Positions 35,177 to 42,926 of a stretch of DNA of 47,801 nucleotides are shown one piece after another. A program made the position numbers and the translations under genes. Position 1 is the first letter of the stretch; every line of letters begins with the position of its first letter. Source of the DNA: Lachnospiraceae bacterium. GTDB taxonomy: Bacteria > Bacillota > Clostridia > Lachnospirales > Lachnospiraceae. The notes under the pieces were generated by a model that ran no database searches, had not been told where the DNA came from, and was given only the letters and a program-made list of their open reading frames with translations. The stretch covers positions 1 through 47,801 of the forward strand of contig JAFTJD010000067.1 of NCBI GenBank assembly GCA_017456585.1. Reading direction: 5' to 3'.

Positions 35177-35744
35177 TCCTGCAAATTACACATATGATAG
35201 ATGCTGTTTCCTTCTAAGACACGCTCTGGTTGCTGCAACAATGTCATTTAGTTAATGCATTATTTGTGTAAACACATATGAGAGTTGATGTTTCCCTCTA
35301 AGACACGCTCTGGTTGCCGCAACAATGTCATTTAGTTAATGCATTATTTGTGTAAACACATATGAGAGTTGATGTTTCCCTCTAAGACACGCTCTCGCTT
35401 GGTGAAAAACGTAGCAGTACTAAACTCAGAAAACCAAATACGGACATTGCATACAGATAATCTCAAAATTGATTTATCTACATGCAATGTCCGTATTTTT
35501 CTTCGTTAAGTGCTGACGTTTTTCAACAGTCTTAACGGAAATACATCATCTCTCATATGTGTATTCACTGTACTGCTTTAACTAAATGACATTAGTGCCG
35601 GTGTTTCCGAGTGTCTTAACTGGAAACATCAGCTATCATATGTGTACTCACTATGCTGCTTTAACTAAATGACATTAGTGCCGGCGTTTCCGAGCGTCTT
35701 AGCGGGAAACATCAGCTGCCATATGTGTAATTGGCAGGATTGAT
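35172..35744 (+). repeat. Giant nested palindromic element E4 (allele 2)
   Basis: This 573-bp palindrome is inserted opposite to E1-E3. Its core (35389-35535) matches E1 nearly base for base except the tip stem, which is ACGGACATTGCA (35440-35451, pairing with 35483-35494). The left arm holds tandem 84-bp units starting with ACACATATG at 35188, 35272 and 35356. The right arm holds complementary CATATGTGT units at 35554, 35637 and 35720 (83-bp spacing). The outer ends ATCAATCCTGC and GCAGGATTGAT close the structure. No protein-coding gene is seen between 35095 and 35782. Confidence 0.92.
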
Positions 35745-35782
35745 TTAAGTAAATGACATAGTGTAAACTTCGATATATAATT

Positions 35783-36211
35783 CTAGTTAGTTTTGTCAGG
35801 TTCGGTGAGGCGCATGTTCTTGAATACCTGAAGGATTTCTTTATCGTACCTGGCTTGTTCGTCCTTCTGTGGATAAACGGCGGCTTTAGCGCCCGCGAAA
35901 TATGTCATAAGTCTGGCAAACAGGAATAGTTTATCGCCTTCTGAGCAGTTTAGTATATCAGCCCATATCTCCTCTGCCTCATGCTTGCGGTCATATAATA
36001 CGAAATCCGAAGACACCTGCATTTCATCATGTAATCTTTTAAGGCATGGCAAAGATATCTGATTCTCGCCGCTCTCAACCTTCTTATATGCAGATACGGA
36101 TATGTCAAGAATCTCTGCGAATTCTTCCTGTGTAAGCTTATTATTCTCTCTTATCTGGCGGATTCTTGCCGCCTGTCTTTTTCTATTCTCAAGATTATGT
36201 TCTTTTCCCAT
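35783..36211 (-). CDS. XRE-family transcriptional regulator
   Basis: The 142-residue protein has an N-terminal helix-turn-helix (about 15-70: ARIRQIRENNKLTQEEFAEI and SVSAYKKVESGENQISL) and a C-terminal helical region of about 70 residues without a recognised domain. It is the third gene after the Y-family polymerase in the same orientation, 85 nt beyond the YolD-like gene, and may belong to that SOS unit. Its targets are unknown. Confidence 0.85.
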   Translation of the reverse strand: MGKEHNLENRKRQAARIRQIRENNKLTQEEFAEILDISVSAYKKVESGENQISLPCLKRLHDEMQVSSDFVLYDRKHEAEEIWADILNCSEGDKLFLFARLMTYFAGAKAAVYPQKDEQARYDKEILQVFKNMRLTEPDKTN

Positions 36212-36296
36212 GTCCTATATCCCCCTCAAAAGATTATATAGTCCATAGTATTTTATTAGTATTTGGAAAATCTATCCATACCTTGCCGATACACCA

Positions 36297-36503
36297 TTAG
36301 TGCCTCGATGATTCTTGCATTACCTTTTCATAGGCAAGTCTCGCAGTCTCTTCTATGGCCTCCTCGTAGCCGGAAAGAGCGGCAAAAGGTGCAAACTGCG
36401 CCGCCCTGTCATGAAGGGACATATGTGGTCTCGTAGTTGACTGATGGTGTGGCAAATCGATGATATCGTCATATCTGTGTTCATCTTTGTAATATCCACT
36501 CAT
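36297..36503 (-). CDS. YolD-like small protein
   Basis: The 68-residue product contains IIDLPHHQSTTRPHMSLHDR and AAQFAPFAALSGYEEAIEET, a pattern I recall from small proteins next to UvrX-type polymerases in clostridia (YolD-like). It may act as a UmuD-like accessory factor, but no biochemical role is established. Its ATG overlaps the polymerase stop by 4 nt (ATGA), so translation is coupled. Confidence 0.8.
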   Translation of the reverse strand: MSGYYKDEHRYDDIIDLPHHQSTTRPHMSLHDRAAQFAPFAALSGYEEAIEETARLAYEKVMQESSRH

Positions 36504-38023
36504 GCCTTATGTCCTCCAATCTGTCCGTTTCGTTCTCTGGTCATCGCACCGTCTTCATAGTTCATGCCCTTAAGCACCGCATTCTTACCAAACTTCTTCT
36601 GAATATCAAGAACTGCATGCTGAATCTTCTTCTCCCTCTCAAGCTCCTGCCGTTCCTGCTTCCTTTCTCTCTCTATGGCAGCATAATCGGTAAATAAATC
36701 AAGCTGCTCGAACTCACTATCCTTAGCTGCATCACTTTCAGGTATCACCCTCGAAGCCACAACATTTATTCTTCGCACAAGTAAATCCGGGTTAACAATC
36801 TCGTCAAAAAGCTCCTCTACTGCTTTAATAATAATCTTCGTGGATGACGTCTGGCAGGGCAGGTTAATCGTGCCGTGAGCATGCTTCGGCACCTGTCTTC
36901 CGTAATGGTCCGTCGTAACCTCTCCGTGATATTTACTCCTGATAACAGGGTCAGTTAAGTTGTCGATGTCATAGCCTATGGTAAGAGTCAGCTGATCCGT
37001 AACAAGCTCCTTATCCACCAAATCAAGCACCAACAAATCCGTCATCTCTTTTACAATAAGCTTCGCCTTAGAAGCTGTATAAGCACAATGAAGCACCTGT
37101 CCCGAGCCCAAACTGTTCTTCTGCGGCTTATAAGCCTTAATATCCGCAATCGTAGCAGGCTCCCAGCCCCACGCATGGTCTATCAGAAGTTCGGCATTGA
37201 TTCCAAAAAGCTTATAAAGTAAAGCCTCGTTATAATATTCGTTCGCTTTACCAACGGAGCAACGCGCTATATCTCCCATCGTATATAAACCATGCGCCAT
37301 GAGCTTCTTAGCATATCCACGTCCCACTCTCCAAAAATCCGTAAGCGGCGTGTGATTCCACAGAAGCCTTCGGTATGACATCTCATCAAGCTCCGCTATC
37401 CTAACCCCGTCTTCATCCGCAGGTATCTTCTTAGCCATGATGTCCATGGCAACCTTGCAAAGATACATATTCGTACCGATACCGGCTGTAGCCGTAACGC
37501 CCGTCTCCTTAAGCACATCACGCACTATCTTAAGGGTAAGCTCACGCGCCGTCATCTTATAGGTGTTCAGATAGGTGGTAGCATCGATAAAAACCTCATC
37601 AATAGAATACACATGCATATCTTCTGGAGCGATATATCTTAAATAGACGTCAAAAATTCTTGTACTATAAGCAATATAGCATGCCATCCTTGGCACCGCA
37701 GCGATATACGACACCTCCAGATTAGGGTCACCGGCAAGCTTGACCGCATTATAGGATTCACCACTAAACTTCTTCCCCGGCGCTCTTAATCTTCTCTCTA
37801 TATTAACTTCCCTTATCTTCTGCACCACTTCAAATAATCTCGGTCTTCCCGGAATACCGAACTGCTTCAAAGACGGCGATACCGCAAGGCATATGGTCTT
37901 CTCTGTTCTACTCGCGTCCGCCACAACCAAATTCGTGGTAAGCGGGTCAAGTCCTCTCTCAATACACTCCACAGAGGCATAAAACGATTTCAAATCTATC
38001 GCAATATAAGTTCTGTCTGACAA
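36500..38023 (-). CDS. Y-family DNA polymerase, UmuC/UvrX-like
   Basis: This 507-residue translesion polymerase has the catalytic residues Asp10 (AIDLKSFYASVE) and Asp142-Glu143 (YSIDEVFID). It also shows the fingers motif YNAVKLAG, the helix-hairpin-helix TDFWRVGRGYAKKL, the little-finger domain, and a beta-clamp-binding motif QLDLF at about 440-444. The C-terminal 60 residues are a charged helix. A LexA-type box overlaps the promoter region, so it should be induced by DNA damage. Such loci are often on mobile elements in Firmicutes. It could act chromosomally as a PolV-like enzyme. Confidence 0.94.
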   Translation of the reverse strand: MSDRTYIAIDLKSFYASVECIERGLDPLTTNLVVADASRTEKTICLAVSPSLKQFGIPGRPRLFEVVQKIREVNIERRLRAPGKKFSGESYNAVKLAGDPNLEVSYIAAVPRMACYIAYSTRIFDVYLRYIAPEDMHVYSIDEVFIDATTYLNTYKMTARELTLKIVRDVLKETGVTATAGIGTNMYLCKVAMDIMAKKIPADEDGVRIAELDEMSYRRLLWNHTPLTDFWRVGRGYAKKLMAHGLYTMGDIARCSVGKANEYYNEALLYKLFGINAELLIDHAWGWEPATIADIKAYKPQKNSLGSGQVLHCAYTASKAKLIVKEMTDLLVLDLVDKELVTDQLTLTIGYDIDNLTDPVIRSKYHGEVTTDHYGRQVPKHAHGTINLPCQTSSTKIIIKAVEELFDEIVNPDLLVRRINVVASRVIPESDAAKDSEFEQLDLFTDYAAIERERKQERQELEREKKIQHAVLDIQKKFGKNAVLKGMNYEDGAMTRERNGQIGGHKA

Positions 38024-38041
38024 AATACCGCCTCCTTTAAT

Positions 38042-38090
38042 CGAATGTATGTTCGCATTATATTTTATCAGATTCTCTTTAGATTTTCAA
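38042..38090 (-). promoter_or_regulatory. SOS promoter with LexA box for the Y-family polymerase
   Basis: On the minus strand TTGAAA (38085-38090) and TAAAAT (38062-38067) are 17 bp apart. Just downstream, CGAACATACATTCG (38042-38055) matches the Firmicutes LexA box CGAAC-N4-GTTCG with one mismatch. Its position near +1 fits repression. Confidence 0.75.
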
Positions 38091-38182
38091 CAGTCAGATT
38101 TTAGTTATTATACACTGATGTATAGAAAAACAACATGATAGGTGCTATACTTGTAAAAGAACAAAAAGGATGGTGTAGAACA

Positions 38183-38998
38183 ATGAGTAATGCAGATAAG
38201 TTAAATGGTACAAATATTATAGATTTGTTCTTATTTATGGGGCAGAGCAATATGGCAGGTCGCGGCATCACAAGCGACAGATGGCCAAATCCTGCGCCAG
38301 CGCTCATTCCAGGTGTCGGTTTCGAATTCCGCGCCATCTCTGCGCCTGACAGACTTTTTCCCATCGTAGAGCCTTTTGGTGTAAATGAAAATAACCCCGC
38401 CGGAATAAATGATATATTCTCCGATGGGGCTAATGCCAAAACAGGCTCTATGGTTACTGCATTCTGCAATGCCTATTATACTAAGACTTCCACTCCCATA
38501 GTAGGCATATCCGCATCAAAAGGCGGAAGCCGAATATCCCAGTGGCAGCCGGACGCAGCAGATGGTTTTCTCAAAGACACCATAAACAGATATAATAGCG
38601 CAGTCAGCTATCTTCTAAATAACAATTACACCATACGCCACCGCTATATGCTGTGGTGCCAGGGTGAAAGTGACGGCGACGTAAGCACTCCGCCGTCCCT
38701 TTACAAAGACCAATTCCTCACTCTATGGCATGCGATGCAAAGCATCGGCATAGAAAAATGTTTCTTAATCAAAACCGGTCTCAAAAATGTGCCCGGCCAC
38801 GAAGCTTCCTACGAACCAATCCGCAACGCACAGGAAGAATTATGCCAAAACGACGACATCATCATGGTCTCACGCTCACTGGGCGAAATGCTCGAGCGCG
38901 GCTTGATGAAGGATGCCTTCCACTATTACCAGCAGGCGTATAATGAGTGTGGGGATGAGGCTGGGGAGAGGGTTGGGGAGTGGGTGATTCTATTATAG
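38183..38998 (+). CDS. SGNH-type carbohydrate acetylesterase (sialate O-acetylesterase domain)
   Basis: The product has about 271 residues. It has the catalytic-serine block FMGQSNMAGRG near residue 24, the central ISASKGGSRISQW, the LWCQGESDGD block near residue 165 and a C-terminal Asp-His pair in MKDAFHYYQQAYNECG. This arrangement matches the DUF303/SASA family that removes acetyl groups from sialic acid or plant polysaccharides. There is no signal peptide, so it acts in the cytoplasm. The frame opens at 38135, but the ATG at 38183 follows an AAAAGGATGG site. It is a lone plus-strand gene between accessory genes. Confidence 0.87.
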   Translation: MSNADKLNGTNIIDLFLFMGQSNMAGRGITSDRWPNPAPALIPGVGFEFRAISAPDRLFPIVEPFGVNENNPAGINDIFSDGANAKTGSMVTAFCNAYYTKTSTPIVGISASKGGSRISQWQPDAADGFLKDTINRYNSAVSYLLNNNYTIRHRYMLWCQGESDGDVSTPPSLYKDQFLTLWHAMQSIGIEKCFLIKTGLKNVPGHEASYEPIRNAQEELCQNDDIIMVSRSLGEMLERGLMKDAFHYYQQAYNECGDEAGERVGEWVILL

Positions 38999-39130
38999 CG
39001 TATTTTGCAAGTTGTGGTTGCTGTTAGTGTAAAATGGAATTTCTTGCTATTAAAATTCTTTCTTAAAGTGCTCACTTATAACCTCTGTATCTCCAACACA
39101 CAATTGTATATTATATACTTCAAATCTTAC

Positions 39131-39184
39131 TTTGTGACACATATCTGGAACTGCTATATATCTTAACTTTAGATGTGTCACAAA
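39131..39184. repeat. Perfect 12-bp inverted repeat
   Basis: TTTGTGACACAT (39131-39142) and its exact complement at 39173-39184 flank a 30-nt loop in the otherwise featureless AT-rich gap 38999-39260. A related ATGTGACATA lies 50 bp further on. No U-tract follows on either strand. An operator, a recombination site or an RNA hairpin are all possible. Confidence 0.5.
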
Positions 39185-39256
39185 CTATCAAAATCAAAAA
39201 AAAATATTTCAAAATATAATCAATACTATGTGACATATAATGTCCGTGGACAATAA

Positions 39257-39290
39257 AAATACCGACTACCTATTTAGATAGTCGGCACTT
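39257..39290 (-). terminator. Terminator of the KAP NTPase gene
   Basis: CCGACTA and TAGTCGG pair (39262-39268 with 39279-39285), followed on the minus strand by TATTTTTATTG. The sequence AAATACCGACTAC here recurs at 40676-40688 as a 13-bp direct repeat. Confidence 0.8.
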
Positions 39291-39308
39291 CACCATAACA
39301 AAGGCTTT

Positions 39309-40625
39309 TTAATCAATATCAATAATATTTATTAAGTCTGCAAATCTATGTACAAGTTCGATATAATCCTCATCTTGTACATAATAAGAATAATGTCCGC
39401 ATATTCCATTATTATACTTATAATATAAATTAGCTAACCAAAAAAAAGTTTTTCCTATCAGCGTTGCATCTAAATTCCATACATTTTCACTACGCTGATT
39501 TATTCTAACATTTTTTCCATATTCATTTAAAATGTTATAATACTTTTTGCCTAACTTTCTCTCCAAATCTCCAAAATGAGCGCCCCATATTCTACTAAGC
39601 CATTCCAATCCTTTGCTTGATTGCTTTAATGAAACCGTAAGATATAATATTTCAAACGTCATAATACTACAATCTGTATAATTATTATACTTTATAAGCT
39701 CATGCACAATCTCAGCTTTACGAAAAATTCTTTCTTGGGTTCTCATATCCAAATCAAGCATTATATTCCCAAAAAACTCCTCTATCATTGTCTTTTGTGC
39801 GTCTTCAATTTCAAACATTGATGTATATGATTTGTATTTATCTAAATAGTTAGTTGCTATCCCATTATCCAAAGTTACTTTAAATGATATAAACTTTCTT
39901 AAATAAATATCTACATCTATATCCCCATAGATTTCCTTTATCGAGTGTTCTAACTGCTTTTTATCCATAGAAACAATTACTATTACATTCTGCAAGTCAT
40001 TAAATATGTGATGTAATCGTTCCAAAACTTTAATGCTATAAGTTGGTGCACATCTATCCAATTCATCTACTACTATGACTACCGTTTTATCTGCCGCGAT
40101 TTCTCGAATGCCTGCTCTCGCCTCCTCTAATGCTCTTTTAAATCCATATAACGAATCAAAATCATTTTCATCTGCTTCGCCTTGAGCCTCAGCAGCATCA
40201 CTCGCAATTTCAACTAAGTCTATACCAATTTTGTTTTTACAAAATTCGCCTGCTATTTTCCCTAATGTTCTTTTAGTTGTTTTCCATGCTATTTTAACAC
40301 CATTTTCCACATCTTCTGGAAATATACTAAGTTCTTTATCCGTTGCATCAAGCATTGCCGCAACAATAGCTATTGCAGATTCTTCATAATAATCGTATTT
40401 CCAACAATCATAATGAAAAACAAAATATTTATTATCTGCTGTTTCCTCAAGTTGCTCATCCTTTATTATGCTTTCAAACCATTCTAATACAAACGTTTTC
40501 CCACTTCCCCATGCACCATCTATAGCAAAGCAACATCCTTGCTTCTTTTCTGCTAAAATACTCACTAAATCTTTTAGTCTATATACAAAATTGTCTCTGT
40601 TCAATACATCTATTTTCTCGCACAT
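39309..40625 (-). CDS. KAP family P-loop NTPase
   Basis: The product is about 438 residues from MCEKIDVLNRDNFVYRLKDL. It has Walker A GAWGSGKT (about 37-44), the KAP-typical FHYDCWKYDYYEES and Walker B VVIVVDELDRCAP (about 182-194), then a helical C-terminus. No membrane helices are inserted, unlike many KAP proteins. Bacterial KAP NTPases are frequent in mobile elements and defence islands; a phage-defence role here is inference. A strong AAAGGGGG ribosome-binding site precedes the ATG. The gene carries its own terminator and is flanked by a 13-bp direct repeat. Confidence 0.88.
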   Translation of the reverse strand: MCEKIDVLNRDNFVYRLKDLVSILAEKKQGCCFAIDGAWGSGKTFVLEWFESIIKDEQLEETADNKYFVFHYDCWKYDYYEESAIAIVAAMLDATDKELSIFPEDVENGVKIAWKTTKRTLGKIAGEFCKNKIGIDLVEIASDAAEAQGEADENDFDSLYGFKRALEEARAGIREIAADKTVVIVVDELDRCAPTYSIKVLERLHHIFNDLQNVIVIVSMDKKQLEHSIKEIYGDIDVDIYLRKFISFKVTLDNGIATNYLDKYKSYTSMFEIEDAQKTMIEEFFGNIMLDLDMRTQERIFRKAEIVHELIKYNNYTDCSIMTFEILYLTVSLKQSSKGLEWLSRIWGAHFGDLERKLGKKYYNILNEYGKNVRINQRSENVWNLDATLIGKTFFWLANLYYKYNNGICGHYSYYVQDEDYIELVHRFADLINIIDID

Positions 40626-40675
40626 TTGAAATCCCCCTTTTTTCTTTCTATAATACCATTTTTTGACCAAAAAAG

Positions 40676-40706
40676 AAATACCGACTACTGCGATTGGTAG
40701 TCGGTA
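40676..40706 (-). terminator. Terminator of the DUF3846-type gene
   Basis: TACCGACTAC and GTAGTCGGTA pair (40679-40688 with 40697-40706), followed on the minus strand by TTTCTTTTTTGG. It is nearly the same stem as the KAP-gene terminator. Confidence 0.8.
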
Positions 40707-40729
40707 TCAAAATATATTATATTGCTTTA

Positions 40730-41083
40730 TTAGGCTAACATTGTAATTACTGCTAACAACTTTGATAATGGAGTATCGAGATGTATTATCTTTTTTGCAA
40801 TAAGCTCCAAATCTTCCTCCCTTATGCTTACAAAATTGCCCCTCCCATCATGACGGCATATAAAGCAGTCTCCACATATTATCTGTGGTAATTTTCCACC
40901 TAAATCCATTGCTACTCTTGGTTCTAAACCTTGCAGAAGAAATTCCTCATTGCATATCAAGTCTATTCGCTCTGTTAATGCAACTTTCTCAATTAAACCA
41001 CCTACAAATGCCTGCTCTGCTTCAAGCGTATTTTCTATTTCCATAAAGCCTTTACTATCACCTTTAAATGCATATACTCGCAT
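40730..41083 (-). CDS. DUF3846-like protein
   Basis: The 117-residue protein begins MRVYAFKGDSKGFMEIENTL. It has the core pattern IDLICNEEFLLQGLEPRVAM and PQIICGDCFICRHDGRGN that I associate with DUF3846, a domain seen in phage and conjugative-element genes. Function is unknown. It is the last of three small minus-strand genes (41644, 41457, 41083) that look like one operon. Confidence 0.75.
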   Translation of the reverse strand: MRVYAFKGDSKGFMEIENTLEAEQAFVGGLIEKVALTERIDLICNEEFLLQGLEPRVAMDLGGKLPQIICGDCFICRHDGRGNFVSIREEDLELIAKKIIHLDTPLSKLLAVITMLA

Positions 41084-41109
41084 ACTCTGCGTTCCTCCTT
41101 AGAAATGAT

Positions 41110-41141
41110 AAGGGAGCTCCGCTCTCTCGCTTTGCTCCCTT
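41110..41141 (-). promoter_or_regulatory. Intercistronic hairpin before the DUF3846-like gene
   Basis: AAGGGAGC and GCTCCCTT form a perfect 8-bp stem around a GC-rich loop. There is no U-tract on the minus strand, so mRNA stability or processing is more likely than termination. Confidence 0.5.
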
Positions 41142-41148
41142 TGATAAA

Positions 41149-41457
41149 CTATTCTGCTTTTACTTCGCCTACTACTGCAGTTGACTTTTCTAATGGTGCA
41201 ACTACAACCTCTCCATTTTCTAACTTTGCACCACCGCTGATAATTCCCATTTCTAACAACGCCTTCACTTTTTCCAAGCCGAAAGTGGTACGTTCATATC
41301 TTGATGAAATCACTTCATACATTATTTCCTGCTTAACTTTTCTTGTGCCTATAACAATATAGAACAAGTTCGCCAAACAATCATTTTCAACTATCGGTGT
41401 TAATGAATTGATGTGAACCTTATTCATCATGTTTGTTGTAAAAAAAGGCTTCGTCAA
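41149..41457 (-). CDS. Small mobile-element protein, unknown function
   Basis: I do not recognise this protein of up to 102 residues. It contains NKVHINSLTPIVENDCLANL and YEVISSRYERTTFGLEKVKA. No membrane segment or signal is seen. Two starts compete: a TTG at 41455-41457, 8 nt after GGAGAG, and an ATG-ATG pair near 41430, which overlaps the upstream stop but lacks a ribosome-binding site. The upstream gene overlaps it by up to 38 nt. Confidence 0.7.
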   Translation of the reverse strand: MTKPFFTTNMMNKVHINSLTPIVENDCLANLFYIVIGTRKVKQEIMYEVISSRYERTTFGLEKVKALLEMGIISGGAKLENGEVVVAPLEKSTAVVGEVKAE

Positions 41458-41644
41458 ATACTAACTCTCCGGTTTCTTCACTTATCTTTAAACCATAAAC
41501 TTCATCTGTTCCAAGCTTAATAGCATCCTTTAACTGCCTGCTTGTGAACTCCACCAGTTCTCCCTTAGGTAAGCTATAAGCCTCCCATCCCAACTCTCTG
41601 CTACCAAGATTTAATTTGTTAACTACTACTAATTTTCTGCACAT
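41420..41644 (-). CDS. Small mobile-element protein, unknown function
   Basis: The product is about 74 residues, starting MCRKLVVVNKLNLGSRELGW and ending FDEAFFYNKHDE. It has an alpha/beta character with no motif I can name. The ATG at 41642-41644 is preferred over the one at 41650 because GGAGG lies 9 nt before it and only 3 nt before the other. It opens the three-gene operon with the DUF3846-like gene. Confidence 0.7.
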   Translation of the reverse strand: MCRKLVVVNKLNLGSRELGWEAYSLPKGELVEFTSRQLKDAIKLGTDEVYGLKISEETGELVFDEAFFYNKHDE

Positions 41645-41782
41645 ACTCATGTGCCTCCGTTATTATTTATTCAGGTTGTTTCCTCAACCCTTATTGCTCT
41701 TATATAACGCTGATATGTATAGTTTGACTGTGGTGTGAATAGCCAAAGATAATGTTGATTTTTAGGGAGTTTGTAGAAGAAA

Positions 41783-41812
41783 ATAAGGCGATAGATTTCT
41801 CTACCACCTTAT
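41783..41812 (-). terminator. Terminator of the TIR-like gene
   Basis: ATAAGG-GGTAGA pairs with TCTATC-CCTTAT, followed by TTTTCTTCT on the minus strand. The arm CTACCACCTTATA (41801-41813) recurs upstream of the gene at 42616-42628. Confidence 0.8.
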
Positions 41813-41816
41813 ACTT

Positions 41817-42536
41817 TTATTTTGTTTCCTCTATATCAATAACTGCTATTTCCTCATTTGTTATAGCAGATGTATCAATAATCCTATAATCAAAAGGGGA
41901 TACTAACGGCGAAATTTTTCCTTTTAATTTTGTATAATCGTTAAATCTATTACTTTCCTTTGTAATAGCTACTTCTTTCTTTATCTGCCTTATATCATCA
42001 GTTAATTGAATTAACATATCCCCAAAATCTTTTGATGTACTCTCAGGAATATTAACTAAGTTCTTTTCTTCTAACGCTAGAGTTATTGGGTTTGCTGCCG
42101 GCTTATCAAATTCTATACACTTAATCATTTCTCTTAAATCAATTTTTAGCTGATAAGCTCCTGCCATATCATCCGCATATTCAATTGTTCTTTGGTCATT
42201 TATATCAAATGGTAAATCTGATATATTTTCTGTTATATGAATTATTGGCTTTGCCGAGGCATGTCTTAATGCTACTTCATACATTACATTCGGATTATTA
42301 CCTGTTAAATTTGCAATAACCAGGTCACTTTCATATACATTCTTTATTATTTCTCTTGACACAGAGCCAGGTTCATTTATTCTATGACTTACAGATACAA
42401 TATAATTCAATTCACTTAATACAGGCTCTATAACTTCATCTATGATGCCCTCAATTTTCCTTCTAATAGCAGTTCCATTACCCCCAATCGGCGTAATAAT
42501 GAAACATGTTTTTCTTCCAGCTTTTACACCTGCCAT
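41817..42536 (-). CDS. TIR-/nucleoside deoxyribosyltransferase-like protein
   Basis: The 239-residue product begins KTCFIITPIGGNG and contains YESDLVIANLTGNNPNVMYE and VALRHASAKPIIHI. This fits the flavodoxin-like family that includes nucleoside 2-deoxyribosyltransferases and TIR-like NAD-cleaving domains; the glutamate of NVMYEVALRHA is the expected catalytic residue. The C-terminal 90 residues are helical and unassigned. Related proteins are found as effectors in antiphage systems; here that is inference. It has its own promoter and terminator. It could instead be a metabolic nucleotide hydrolase. Confidence 0.75.
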   Translation of the reverse strand: MAGVKAGRKTCFIITPIGGNGTAIRRKIEGIIDEVIEPVLSELNYIVSVSHRINEPGSVSREIIKNVYESDLVIANLTGNNPNVMYEVALRHASAKPIIHITENISDLPFDINDQRTIEYADDMAGAYQLKIDLREMIKCIEFDKPAANPITLALEEKNLVNIPESTSKDFGDMLIQLTDDIRQIKKEVAITKESNRFNDYTKLKGKISPLVSPFDYRIIDTSAITNEEIAVIDIEETK

Positions 42537-42572
42537 AAAAATACCTCCAAATGTATTATATATCTTACTCTA

Positions 42573-42601
42573 ATTATACACATCACTATAAGCATTTTCA
42601 A
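42573..42601 (-). promoter_or_regulatory. Promoter of the TIR-like gene
   Basis: TTGAAA (42596-42601) and TATAAT (42573-42578) are separated by 17 bp on the minus strand, 37 bp before the start codon. Confidence 0.7.
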
Positions 42602-42607
42602 ATGATT

Positions 42608-42914
42608 TTAATAGCCTACCACCTTATAAGCTTGTCCTTTAGTCTTATATTTACTCGGCTCCACTTTGATTATTAGTTCCCTATATAAGTACTTCTTTTT
42701 ATACTCGAAATCTATTGGTTTCACTGTGAAAGAGAATGTACACCACTTCATAATACTTGCAGTAACAAACATCGTCATGCACAAACTTTAGGAACTTCCT
42801 CATCTGCTCCCGGCTGATTGCCTCTCTGGTAACACTGTCATTTACCACAACACCTGCAAGCTTGAATCCAAATAGATTCTTAACCAAAATGTCATCGTCC
42901 ACCGCCATCTGAAA
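42608..42914 (-). pseudogene. Tyrosine recombinase (integrase) remnant
   Basis: The minus-strand frame reads QMAVDDDILVKNLFGFKLAG, VVVNDSVTREAISREQMRKF and CKYYEVVYILFH. This is the junction of the core-binding and catalytic domains of Tn916-type integrases, which normally continues ILFHTGMRISE. Homology stops after ILFH, before the catalytic Arg. A different open frame (VKPIDFEYKKKYLYRELIIK onward, stop at 42608) begins at that point. The N-terminus is cut by the ribosome-binding site of the divergent XRE gene. It marks a deleted integrative element. Confidence 0.75.
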
Positions 42915-42926
42915 GGAGGTGACTTT

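Noticed and set aside
35188..35440. Regular 84-bp tandem repeats resembling a CRISPR array
   Set aside because: The units are almost identical throughout, with no variable spacers, and they are mirrored as complements on the other side of a hairpin. No cas genes are nearby.
40730..41650. The three small genes as a toxin-antitoxin system
   Set aside because: None shows a known toxin or antitoxin fold. DUF3846 and its neighbours fit mobile-element accessory genes better.
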